From: Acidobacteriota bacterium
GTDB taxonomy: Bacteria; Acidobacteriota; Terriglobia; Acidiferrales; UBA7541
Reading direction: 5' to 3'
DNA: 38,315 bases
Assembly: GCA_003223245.1 (NCBI GenBank)
Contig: QHYI01000179.1
Span: forward strand, 1-38,315
Both the position numbers and the translations under genes were made by a program. The notes below the pieces were generated by a model. The model did not search any database, was not told the DNA's origin, and saw only the letters and a list, made by a program, of their open reading frames with translations. Each line of letters opens with the position of its first letter. The first letter of the stretch is position 1. Of the stretch, positions 8,404-15,986 are shown piece after piece.

Positions 8404-10263
8404 CTATCGCTTTTGCTGTTTGTCCTGAAACTTTACGGTGACCGTGAGGTGCATGGCGGTGGCCCGTCCGTCTAGCCGCGCCGGCTCGTACTTCCACAGG
8501 CGCACCGCTTCCTTGGCCGGCTCCCGCAAGAGAAGCGGGCCGGAAATCACCTTGACGTCTTTCACATTGCCGTGCTCATCCACCAGCGCATCCAGAGTGA
8601 CATCGCCCACAACGCGATTTGCTCTGGCCATCTGCGGGTAGCTTGGAAGCGTCGCTTGAAGTAGACGCGCCGGTTGGACACTGCCACCCAGGGGCAGGGG
8701 CCGCTCGGCCTCGGGCGCGACCGGACTGGGCAAAGATTCTCGCAGGGGCGCATCCGCCGAGGCGGGTACTTCGCTTGACAATGCGGGCACTTCAGGCCCC
8801 GCGGAACTTGCTATCGAACTAGCCGTCCCGGATGCGGCGGCATGAGGAGCCTCCAGCTTGAAATCATCAGACGCTTCGCTCTTTGGCGCAGCCGCCCCTT
8901 CTTGCCCGGGTGCTGGTCGGGCTTCGAGCAAGTTCACCGGAAGCGCTGAACGGGTAGAGTCTTGCGTGAGGCCGGTGACTCCGGCGGAATGCGTTTCACC
9001 TGAAAACATTAGGACCGACCGCCGGTTATTGTCGTCCAGCACTTCGACGAGGAAAGGGGTGGTATTTTCAGAAAGCGCGCGAGGTTCCGCTTGGCTGCCA
9101 GCCGCCTTGTTCTCGAACGGATGCGAAACGCCTTCGCTGCCTTCTGCCCGCTCGTTGAAGTTGGAGGTAAATTTTATGATCCCCGCGACCACGCCCACGG
9201 TTGCGAGAAAGCTTAGGATGGCAACGAATCCTACCCGCGACCTTTGTTGCTTCACCTCTAAGGTCTGGCCGAGCTTTTGCCGTTCCTCGCGCGGTAGCAT
9301 GCCAAAGCTCAGGGACTCCGCCCCTTCAGAGGAAAGCGCGGACTTGGGTTGCCAGAAAGCTTCCCTATCGGGAGCCTCGGAGCCAAAATCCTCCCGCGCA
9401 AATGCAGGCTCGGGTTTGGCCTCCATAGGCCATTTTCTGGGGGGAGCGGCCTCTTCTTCCAGTCCCTGCGGCGGAAGTGCGGCCTCCGCTTCGGATTCTG
9501 CGGGCCATGTCGCGCCGGAAGCTTGAGACTCTTCCATAGCCGGTGGATCCAATGTCGGCTCGGGTTCCGGCTCGAGAGGCCATTTCTGTTGCGAACTCAA
9601 CGGCTCGTCAATGCTTGCAGGAGCTAGAGAACGCTCCGGTTCCCATACCACTTCGATATCGGACTCCGGATTTTCCAGATCGCTTTCAAAGGTTCTCGCA
9701 GGGAATTCGGCTGGGGCTTCCGCGAAGGAAGTCTGGGGTTCGGAGGCGGCGAAAGGAGTAGGTGAGAACTGTGGGGGCGCAGCGGGCGCGGGCGCCGGCG
9801 CTTTCCGGTCGGCTTCTTGGCTCCAAACTTTGTCCCATGCGTTGTTCAATTCCTCGCTGGGAGCTGTCGCGTCCTGCGCAGTTCCTGAGGAAATCCAATA
9901 CCGGATCTGGTCCCGGCTTTTCGGTGACAGGTTCAGGAACTGCACGCCCGCGATTCTCTCGAAATCGCGTGTCCAGACCACCCGGCCCGTGGCCTGGATC
10001 GAATCGCCGAAAACTTTTCCCTCTTGTCCTTCGTGGGGGATGGCCATGCAGCCCATGGCCTCGAAGGTAAAGTTGATGGGCCCCTGGAGAGAGGGCGGGT
10101 GCTCGAATTGAAAGCACATGCCTCTTTCGCTCAGGTCGACGAGCTTGCCCCACCGGTCCTGCTGAAAGAAAACCAGGACCACCCATTGCAGAGCGGTCCG
10201 GCGGCAGGAGCGTCGCTCGCTGGCTCTTCCATTGTGTCTGTGTACTGCTTCTGAAGTGAACAT
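8404..10263 (-). CDS. PilZ domain - repeat linker - TM helix - TonB C-terminal domain fusion protein
   Basis: A 619-residue protein. Residues about 16-125 form a PilZ-like domain: an Arg cluster RRSCRR (18-22) followed by DLSERG (43-48), matching the RxxxR...D/NxSxxG c-di-GMP binding signature. Residues about 200-310 are an acidic Pro/Glu-rich linker with Trp-centred repeats of about 25 residues (W228, W253, W278, W304; a more distant one at W207). One transmembrane helix spans about 344-364. A Ser/Ala/Pro-rich periplasmic stretch follows, then a TonB_C domain (about 530-613) with YPQMARANRVVGDVTLDALVD and the WKYEPARLDG motif. The predicted topology (PilZ in the cytoplasm, TonB domain in the periplasm) is consistent. 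It could couple c-di-GMP to an outer-membrane or energy-transducing function; that is inference. The anchored protein starting at 10925 lies upstream on the same strand. Confidence 0.85.
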   Translation of the reverse strand: MFTSEAVHRHNGRASERRSCRRTALQWVVLVFFQQDRWGKLVDLSERGMCFQFEHPPSLQGPINFTFEAMGCMAIPHEGQEGKVFGDSIQATGRVVWTRDFERIAGVQFLNLSPKSRDQIRYWISSGTAQDATAPSEELNNAWDKVWSQEADRKAPAPAPAAPPQFSPTPFAASEPQTSFAEAPAEFPARTFESDLENPESDIEVVWEPERSLAPASIDEPLSSQQKWPLEPEPEPTLDPPAMEESQASGATWPAESEAEAALPPQGLEEEAAPPRKWPMEAKPEPAFAREDFGSEAPDREAFWQPKSALSSEGAESLSFGMLPREERQKLGQTLEVKQQRSRVGFVAILSFLATVGVVAGIIKFTSNFNERAEGSEGVSHPFENKAAGSQAEPRALSENTTPFLVEVLDDNNRRSVLMFSGETHSAGVTGLTQDSTRSALPVNLLEARPAPGQEGAAAPKSEASDDFKLEAPHAAASGTASSIASSAGPEVPALSSEVPASADAPLRESLPSPVAPEAERPLPLGGSVQPARLLQATLPSYPQMARANRVVGDVTLDALVDEHGNVKDVKVISGPLLLREPAKEAVRLWKYEPARLDGRATAMHLTVTVKFQDKQQKR

Positions 10264-10367
10264 AGTTAAATTACCCCGCCGTGCTGGACCAGCTTTCTGA
10301 GGGCTGGCTGATTTCCAGAAAACTTGTTTCGTGCCGTTCTGGAGTTCATCAAACAGGCGCTGGCGAA

Positions 10368-10925
10368 TTAGCCGCCGGCTTTCCTCCCATCCTGTTCTTG
10401 CAACTCCGGCCAGGCTGCCGGCAGCTCGATCTGAAGGTGGTCGGCTTCATCGAAAAGGACGAAACCGCCAACGCCCGCTAGCCTTTGCCTTACGAATTCC
10501 TTGAGCCGCTCTTCGTGGTGGGAATCCTCCCGGGGCCATGCAAAGTTCTGCGAGATTTCAATGCCCAGGTGGGTGTGCTGGCCTGCCGGCAGGAAGACTG
10601 GGTAGCTCATGCGAATCGGTTCCTCCTGGCTGAGGCTTCCATCCGACTTCTGGCGGCTCATGATCACCACGTTGCGGCTATCGGGCAGGCGATAGTCCGC
10701 CTCCGTAAAGTTCTTTAGGTCATAAGAGAGGATCAGGGAGGCCCGCGTTTTGTCCACTTCGCGGAGCTGGGCACCCATGAAGGATGCCTTAATCCCTTCG
10801 TGATTCCAGGCTTTGGGGGCCTCTCCGGGTTGCCGCTTGGACGCGGGTCCGGCGAAAGCCCAGATCATTAGCAGTAAGGCAACTCCTGCGGAGCCTCCAA
10901 TGATGAGCCACTGTCTGTTGGACAC
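10368..10925 (-). CDS. Membrane-anchored protein of unknown function
   Basis: A 185-residue protein starting at GTG 10925, with an N-terminal hydrophobic anchor (about residues 7-25) and no evident signal-peptidase site, so it is probably tethered to the inner membrane with the rest in the periplasm. The soluble part contains beta-strand-like stretches (ASLILSYDLKNFTEADYRL) and a basic/acidic C-terminal helix. I do not recognise the family. It lies 104 bp upstream of the PilZ-TonB gene on the same strand, so a shared function at the envelope is possible. A long folded non-coding segment lies just upstream of its start. Confidence 0.7.
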   Translation of the reverse strand: MSNRQWLIIGGSAGVALLLMIWAFAGPASKRQPGEAPKAWNHEGIKASFMGAQLREVDKTRASLILSYDLKNFTEADYRLPDSRNVVIMSRQKSDGSLSQEEPIRMSYPVFLPAGQHTHLGIEISQNFAWPREDSHHEERLKEFVRQRLAGVGGFVLFDEADHLQIELPAAWPELQEQDGRKAGG

Positions 10926-10990
10926 CGAGATCCCCCGTCATGTGCGAAAACATCAGCCGCAGATGACCTTCGAGTTTTTGCCTTTGTGTT

Positions 10991-11178
10991 CCGGCATGGA
11001 GCAGCCCCAACGCTGCTGCACGCGGTAAGCAACTGAAAAGCCCTAACCGGGATCGAGAGCTATCCCTCGGGATGTCCATGCATCCCGCGTAAGTTAGGGT
11101 AGGCTGGGGGTACTGGGAAGTCTATGCCCAGCTTCTTTCTCTTGTCAACCTGCTAACTGACTGACAGGTTTCCTTTTA
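10991..11178 (+). ncRNA. Candidate structured RNA (class unknown, strand uncertain)
   Basis: A chain of strong helices in a stretch without genes: GCAGC/GCTGC (11001-11005 with 11012-11016); a closing stem CCCTAAC/GTTAGGG (11041-11047 with 11093-11099) enclosing two hairpins, GGGAT/ATCCC (11049-11053 with 11062-11066) and CGGGATG/CATCCCG (11068-11074 with 11081-11087), which together make a three-way junction; then GCTGGG/CCCAGC (11103-11108 with 11127-11132). A further hairpin AACCTG/CAGGTT (11147-11152 with 11165-11170) is followed by TCCTTTT, which looks like a plus-strand terminator. No plus-strand gene follows, so on that strand it would be a free RNA; on the minus strand it would be the leader of the gene at 10925. 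I cannot match it to a known class. Confidence 0.4.
11147..11178 (+). terminator. Possible terminator of the structured RNA candidate
   Basis: A 6-bp stem AACCTG/CAGGTT with a 12-base loop followed by TCCTTTT. The stem is short and the T-run is interrupted by two C, so it is a moderate candidate. It is the only terminator-like signal in the 480-base non-coding stretch between 10926 and 11406; the remainder, from 11179 to 11406, shows nothing else that I can identify except an A-rich stretch at 11336-11350. Confidence 0.4.
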
Positions 11179-11406
11179 GACACGGGGCTGACCGGGGTCC
11201 TGGCTCCGCGCGAATCCGAGCGCAACGCACAATTTCGCGTTGGTGCGCATCTGAGGCGCTTTGCGGACGGCAGAGCAACAGGCATACAGTTATGGGATGG
11301 TTGCGCTAAAAAATTGACCATCGAGGGCGGCAAAGCGAAAAACAAAAAAGGCCGCTACACGAGCTGCCCCATCCAATTCGCGAGGAAAATTTTGCCGTTG
11401 TTGGCG

Positions 11407-11622
11407 TTATTTCTTTTCGTCCGAAGACGGTTGTGCGGGCGCGGCAGGCGGTGCTTGCACCTGTGGTGGCGCCGGCGTGTGCGATGTTCCCGACATGCCT
11501 TCCTTGAAACTGCGGATGCCCTCGCCGAACCCTTTCATGATTTCTGGGATGCGCTTTCCGCCAAAGAAAATCAGAATGACCGCAAGAACGACCATCCAAT
11601 GAAAAATGCTGAACTCACCCAT
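11407..11622 (-). CDS. tatA: Sec-independent protein translocase subunit TatA
   Basis: A 71-residue TatA protein: it assembles with TatC into the twin-arginine pathway pore for export of folded proteins. It has the typical short N-terminal transmembrane helix (about residues 5-20), the FGGKRIPEI hinge, an amphipathic helix KGFGEGIRSFKEGM, and a Pro/Ala-rich charged tail ending in Lys. GGAGG five bases before the ATG supports the start. It is the last gene of a minus-strand run and follows selB by 91 bp. No tatC is in the window. A T-rich stretch downstream (minus strand of about 11336-11350) may act in termination, though I see only a weak hairpin there. Confidence 0.95.
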   Translation of the reverse strand: MGEFSIFHWMVVLAVILIFFGGKRIPEIMKGFGEGIRSFKEGMSGTSHTPAPPQVQAPPAAPAQPSSDEKK

Positions 11623-11713
11623 GGAGCCTCCACGCGCCCGAACTTGTCAGGGCGTGCCATAGCAACCCTAGCGCAGTCTTTGGTGTGCGGCAAGACTGTC
11701 CTATTGCTAGCAC

Positions 11714-13639
11714 CTATAGAATAACACGCTCGTCGCCCATTCGGCGTGTTATCCGTTCGCGGTCCAGGTATTCGAGCAGCGGGATGGCGTACTTCCGGGT
11801 AATCCCGGTCAGTTCCTTGAAGACGGGCACGGAGATCCGTTCGCCCTTGGATTTCTTGTACGCCGAAAGCTTTTCTTTCAACTGGGCCAGGGCCTGGGGG
11901 TGGAAAATCAGTTCCGGAGAAACGTGCACGAGATTTTTTTCGCGCAACAGCATCTGCAGAAGCCGTTCCGCGCGCTTGGATTCGATCGCCAGCTTGACTA
12001 GAACTTCCTTCACGGAAGGAACTTGCAATCCGGCGGTCGCAAAAGCTGCTTCGATCTGAGCTTTGGCCTTCGCTTCTTCCGGCTGGAGCATAATCTCCGA
12101 ACCCGCCTTCTTCACCAATTCACCCGGCGCGGCCAGTTTCTTCTGCGTAATCAGCTCTTCCAGCGCGGCACGGAAGGTTTCCGCTCGCACGCGCTTTCCC
12201 AGGCTGCCGCGCAAATCTTCGCGCTGGATTCCCGGCAGCAGCGGGTTCTCCCTTTGAAATTTCTCGACTTTCTCCAAAACCTTCTTGCGAACTTCCGCGA
12301 AAACCTTTTCGGAAACCAGCACCAACGGTTCCGGGGAAACGGTTTTCACCCGGCCCGCATCCGAGAGTTTCTTAGCGGCGTCGCGAATTTCGCGATCCAT
12401 CCACGCCGTGCGCGCGACAATCTCTTCATAGCGCAACCCCAGGATCGCGCGCTCCGTCATTGCCGCCAGGATTTCCTCGCGATCTCCCCGCTGCAGTGTT
12501 TCGAGATAGGCCTTTCGCCCGGTATCGCGCGCGACCGGCCGCCGCGCCAATGGGTCGAGCACGATTCCGCCTCCAATCGTCACCACCGGCGAGAATTGCC
12601 GCACAATAAAACGGTCGTCGGGAAGCACGAAAATCTCGTCCTGCAGTTTCAAATTCGCAAACGCACTGCCGCCGGGCGACAATTCCTTACCCTGGTAAAA
12701 AAACATCTCCGCGACAGTTTCCGCCGTTCCCGCATGCAAATGCACGCGCACCCCCGGCTTCATCTTTCTGGCTGACGCCAGCAGCTCCAACCGCGCATCG
12801 ATGCGGCGCGTTTTCCGGAATTTTCCCGGGGTTGCCAGCACCATCCCTCGTTTGAGCGCGGTGTGCTCGATCCCCGCCAGATTCACCGCGGTGCGCTGCC
12901 CTGGCCCGGCCCTCTCGACCGCTTTTCCGCCGGACTGCACGCCGCGCACACGCAGTCGCTCCCCGCTTGGAAACAATTCCACTTCATCGCCTGGACCGAC
13001 GCTTCCGGAAAGCAGCGTGCCCGTGACCACCGCTCCAAATCCCTTCATCGCAAACGCGCGGTCAATCGGCAGACGAAAATAGCGCGACGCATCTCGCGCC
13101 GTGATGCTTGCTGCCGCATCGTGCAAAGCTTTCTTCAGATCGTCGAGTCCGCCGCGCGTTTTCGCGCTGACAGGAACGACCGGAGCGTTTTCCAGGAATG
13201 ATCCGCGGAGAAATTCTTCGGCTTCGAGCCGCACCAGTTCGAGTGTGTCGCTGTCGACGAGGTCGCACTTCGTCAGCGCCACGACGCCGCGTTGCACACC
13301 CAGCAGCCGGCAGATATCGAAGTGCTCGCGCGTTTGCGGCTTGATCGATTCATCGGCCGCGATCACGAGCAGCAACACGTCGGTACCCGCCGCACCCGCG
13401 AGCATGTTGCTGACAAAGCGCTCGTGCCCGGGCACATCCACAAAGCCGAAGCGCACACCATTTTCCTCGAGGAACGCGAAGCCCAAATCGATGGTGATGC
13501 CGCGGCGCTTTTCTTCTTCGAGGCGGTCGGGATGCGTGCCGGTCAGGGCTTCGACCAGCGCGGACTTGCCGTGATCGATGTGCCCGGCCGTGCCAACAAT
13601 GACGCTTTTCGTTGCGGCTGTCTCGGTGGCAGTAGCCAT
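11714..13639 (-). CDS. selB: Selenocysteine-specific elongation factor SelB
   Basis: A 641-residue EF-Tu-like GTPase that delivers Sec-tRNA to UGA codons with a SECIS hairpin. The G domain shows GHIDHGKS (19-26), RRGITIDLGF, DVPGHE (68-73) and TKCD (123-126). EF-Tu-like domains 2 and 3 follow, then about 270 residues of winged-helix repeats ending in the conserved VPVFKELTGITRKYAIPLLEYLD block, which binds SECIS RNA. Length is normal for bacterial SelB. It lies in a minus-strand run 70 bp after pyrF. Neither selA, selD nor a selC tRNA gene is recognisable in the window, and none of the genes here shows an in-frame TGA that clearly needs readthrough. Confidence 0.95.
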   Translation of the reverse strand: MATATETAATKSVIVGTAGHIDHGKSALVEALTGTHPDRLEEEKRRGITIDLGFAFLEENGVRFGFVDVPGHERFVSNMLAGAAGTDVLLLVIAADESIKPQTREHFDICRLLGVQRGVVALTKCDLVDSDTLELVRLEAEEFLRGSFLENAPVVPVSAKTRGGLDDLKKALHDAAASITARDASRYFRLPIDRAFAMKGFGAVVTGTLLSGSVGPGDEVELFPSGERLRVRGVQSGGKAVERAGPGQRTAVNLAGIEHTALKRGMVLATPGKFRKTRRIDARLELLASARKMKPGVRVHLHAGTAETVAEMFFYQGKELSPGGSAFANLKLQDEIFVLPDDRFIVRQFSPVVTIGGGIVLDPLARRPVARDTGRKAYLETLQRGDREEILAAMTERAILGLRYEEIVARTAWMDREIRDAAKKLSDAGRVKTVSPEPLVLVSEKVFAEVRKKVLEKVEKFQRENPLLPGIQREDLRGSLGKRVRAETFRAALEELITQKKLAAPGELVKKAGSEIMLQPEEAKAKAQIEAAFATAGLQVPSVKEVLVKLAIESKRAERLLQMLLREKNLVHVSPELIFHPQALAQLKEKLSAYKKSKGERISVPVFKELTGITRKYAIPLLEYLDRERITRRMGDERVIL

Positions 13640-13709
13640 GGTTGTGGTGAAAAACTCCCCACCACCTGGATGCTACCGGAGGAAAGATTCAGGGGTCAAA
13701 CCGGGCCAG

Positions 13710-14462
13710 CTACTTTGCGGCGGCGATTTCGTCGACCATCGATTGCGCGGCGGCGCGCGGGTCGGCGGCGGCGAGAATTGGCCGGCCCACGACGAGAAAA
13801 TCGGCGCCCGCGCGAATCGCTTCCCTCGGCGTAGCTTTACGCGCTTGATCGTCGGCGGAAGGCTCTAGGTCGGAATCTTTCGGGCGCACGCCAGGAGTGA
13901 CAATCAGAAAACCGTCGCCACAAGCCTTTCGAATGGCTTTGGCTTCTTGAACCGAGGCGACCACACCGTCTACACCGGCTTGTTTGGCAAGGAGCGCGAG
14001 CTTGACCACTCGCGACTTGGGCGTCCCGCCCACGCCGACTTCTTTCATGGTTTTGTGGTCCATACTGGTGAGAATGGTCACGGCGAGCAAACGCGGGCGG
14101 TCCGCGCCCATGGGCACTCCGGCGCTGATGGCCTGTGCCGCAGCTTCCATCATGCCTTTGCCGCCAAGCGCGTGGACATTGAGCAGCTGCACGCCGGGCA
14201 TCCCCGCTGCGGAGAGCACGGCGCCGGCAACGGTGTTCGGAATGTCATGATACTTCAGATCGAGGAAGACGCCTGAGCCGAGCCGAGCGATTTCTTTGAC
14301 CGCTTCGGGACCGGCGGCGGTAAAAAGCTGGTTGCCGATCTTGAACAAGCCGACAAGATCGGCAATCTGCTCGGCAAATTTGGCGGCGGAAGATAAGGAG
14401 TCGAAATCGAGCGCAACAATTAGGCTGCTGCGGGGGTGCGCATCGAAGGTGGTCTGGGTCAT
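13710..14462 (-). CDS. pyrF: Orotidine 5'-phosphate decarboxylase
   Basis: A 250-residue TIM-barrel enzyme making UMP from OMP, the last step of de novo UMP synthesis. The catalytic block FLDLKYHDIPNT (about residues 66-77) has Asp68, Lys70 and Asp73 of the Asp-Lys-x-x-Asp array. Phosphate-binding parts TPGVRP and VVGRPI are present near the C-terminus, as in the classical (group I) enzymes. AAGGAGG lies about 12 bases before the ATG. It follows rlpA by 24 bp and precedes selB by 70 bp, in the same direction as pyrD, so pyrD-rlpA-pyrF are probably co-transcribed. Confidence 0.96.
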   Translation of the reverse strand: MTQTTFDAHPRSSLIVALDFDSLSSAAKFAEQIADLVGLFKIGNQLFTAAGPEAVKEIARLGSGVFLDLKYHDIPNTVAGAVLSAAGMPGVQLLNVHALGGKGMMEAAAQAISAGVPMGADRPRLLAVTILTSMDHKTMKEVGVGGTPKSRVVKLALLAKQAGVDGVVASVQEAKAIRKACGDGFLIVTPGVRPKDSDLEPSADDQARKATPREAIRAGADFLVVGRPILAAADPRAAAQSMVDEIAAAK

Positions 14463-14486
14463 AAGTGACCCCGACCTCCTTCAGGG

Positions 14487-14912
14487 TCAACGCTTTTGAG
14501 GCAATTGCATGAGCTCGAGCCGGACCTGGCTCACGCCCGCGTGAATAAGATCAAGGTTGCGGGCTACCCGGTAGGATACATCAATTTCGCGCCCCTCTTG
14601 GTAGGGGCCGCGGTCGTTGATACGTACAAGTACAAACTTGCCGTTGCGGGGATTTACCAGGCGAACCAGAGAACCGAAGGGCAGGTTCGGGTGGGCCGCC
14701 GTCAAGGCTTCGGTCGAGAACATCTCGCCATTGGCGGTTTTGCGCCCATTGAACCCGGGTCCATACCAACTGGCATTGCCGGTCCAGGTCTTAATCGGCT
14801 TAATCGACTGGCTTAGGTGCGCTACCAGGGGGGCCTCCATCACCGGAGCGATGAGGAACATGAGAAGCACCCAGCGGAGCGCAGCCCAGATCATGAAGAG
14901 TCGATGTCTCAT
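14487..14912 (-). CDS. rlpA: RlpA-like protein (double-psi beta-barrel, septal ring lytic transglycosylase family)
   Basis: A 141-residue protein with an N-terminal hydrophobic segment (about residues 4-30) and an RlpA double-psi beta-barrel: ASWYGPGFNGRKTANGE, TAAHPNLPFG and INDRGPY. Glu63, His74 and Asp100 match the residues needed in Pseudomonas RlpA, which cleaves naked glycan strands at the septum. Unlike classical RlpA there is no lipobox Cys and no SPOR domain, so it is a short, secreted or anchored version. I chose the ATG at 14912 over a TTG at 14930. It sits between pyrD (56 bp upstream) and pyrF (24 bp downstream), with no evident functional link to pyrimidine synthesis. Confidence 0.88.
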   Translation of the reverse strand: MRHRLFMIWAALRWVLLMFLIAPVMEAPLVAHLSQSIKPIKTWTGNASWYGPGFNGRKTANGEMFSTEALTAAHPNLPFGSLVRLVNPRNGKFVLVRINDRGPYQEGREIDVSYRVARNLDLIHAGVSQVRLELMQLPQKR

Positions 14913-14968
14913 AGTGTGTGTTTTTTGCAACCAACTCCAAAAAAGTGTAGCAGAAAGGGGTCGTTATG

Positions 14969-15907
14969 TCAATCGTTTTCTGCCTCGAAATTTACTACTA
15001 TCTCATTCAAAGTAAACACTTTATCTCGTTCTAGGACCTTCGTAAGGGCCTCGACCAGCCTCTCACTGACCCTAGGGTCAGCAAAAGTGGCCGTCCCGAC
15101 CTGTACAGCCGACGCGCCTACGGAGAGGTATTCAAGCACGTCGTCTACCGTCTCGATCCCTCCCAGACCTATAATAGGTGACTGAATCGCCTTCCGCGCC
15201 TCCCAGACTAGCCTCAAAGTGATGGGTTTAATGGCCGGGCCGGAGAGCCCCCCGGTCGGTGAACCCAACCGAGACTTTCCGGAGTGGAAGTCCAAGGCCA
15301 TTGCGGGATAAGTATTTGCCACTGTCAGGGCGTCCGCTCCCGCCTCTTCGGCGGCCCGTGCGATAAGCCCTATGTCTGTAACCAAGGGGGAGAGTTTGAC
15401 CCAGAGGGGACGACCGGTGGCTGCTTTACGGGCTGCCCCGACCACTTCGGAGACCAGCGTGGGGTCGCTACCGAACTGCCTACCCCCGTTTTTCACGTTT
15501 GGGCAGGAGATATTTAGTTCATAGCCTGCCAATCCTTCGGCACTTTCGAGAACCCGAATCACCTCGACATAGTCTTCGAGGGTGTAACCGAAGACGTTGG
15601 CGATGACTGCCGTATCGAAATTTCGCAGTGCTGGGAGTTTTTCAGCTACAAAGGCACGTACCCCCACGTTTTGGAGTCCTACGGCATTCAACATCCCGGA
15701 GGGGGTAGGGTACAGGCGCGGTGGGGGTGCGCCTTCGATAGGCTCCCGGGAAAGGCCCTTGGTGACGAAGCCACCGAGGCGGTTCAGGTTGACGAGGTGG
15801 TTGAATTCGAGGCCGTAACCGAAGGCGCCGCTGGCGGCGAGAATAGGATTCCGCAGGCGCAACGCGCCAATTTGCACGCTTAGATCTACCGCACGGGCGG
15901 GGGTCAC
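14969..15907 (-). CDS. pyrD: Dihydroorotate dehydrogenase, class 1 (PyrD type B-like)
   Basis: A 312-residue FMN flavoprotein oxidising dihydroorotate to orotate. The family 1 active-site Cys is present in NISCPNVK (Cys135), with the FMN/substrate blocks NPILAASGAFGYG, TKGLS (about 49-53), SGMLNAVGLQN and GLGGIETVDD. The catalytic Cys and the length fit the cytoplasmic class 1B enzyme, which normally pairs with the FAD/iron-sulphur subunit PyrK; pyrK is not in this window. The start is a GTG at 15907 without a clear ribosome binding site. Codon use appears somewhat less GC-biased than in neighbours (more GTA, CTA and ACT), judged by eye. The alkaline phosphatase gene ends 79 bp upstream. Confidence 0.95.
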   Translation of the reverse strand: MTPARAVDLSVQIGALRLRNPILAASGAFGYGLEFNHLVNLNRLGGFVTKGLSREPIEGAPPPRLYPTPSGMLNAVGLQNVGVRAFVAEKLPALRNFDTAVIANVFGYTLEDYVEVIRVLESAEGLAGYELNISCPNVKNGGRQFGSDPTLVSEVVGAARKAATGRPLWVKLSPLVTDIGLIARAAEEAGADALTVANTYPAMALDFHSGKSRLGSPTGGLSGPAIKPITLRLVWEARKAIQSPIIGLGGIETVDDVLEYLSVGASAVQVGTATFADPRVSERLVEALTKVLERDKVFTLNEIVVNFEAEND

Positions 15908-15986
15908 TCGAGGCAGAATAGCACGAACCTAGAATCTCGGTCACGTGCCCCTCCGGAGCCGTCAGGCAAGCTGATGCTTGGTAACT

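Noticed and set aside
10926-11713. A tRNA-Sec (selC) gene near selB
   Set aside because: The folded segment lacks a TCA anticodon loop, a GTTCGA-type T-loop and a CCA-ready acceptor stem.
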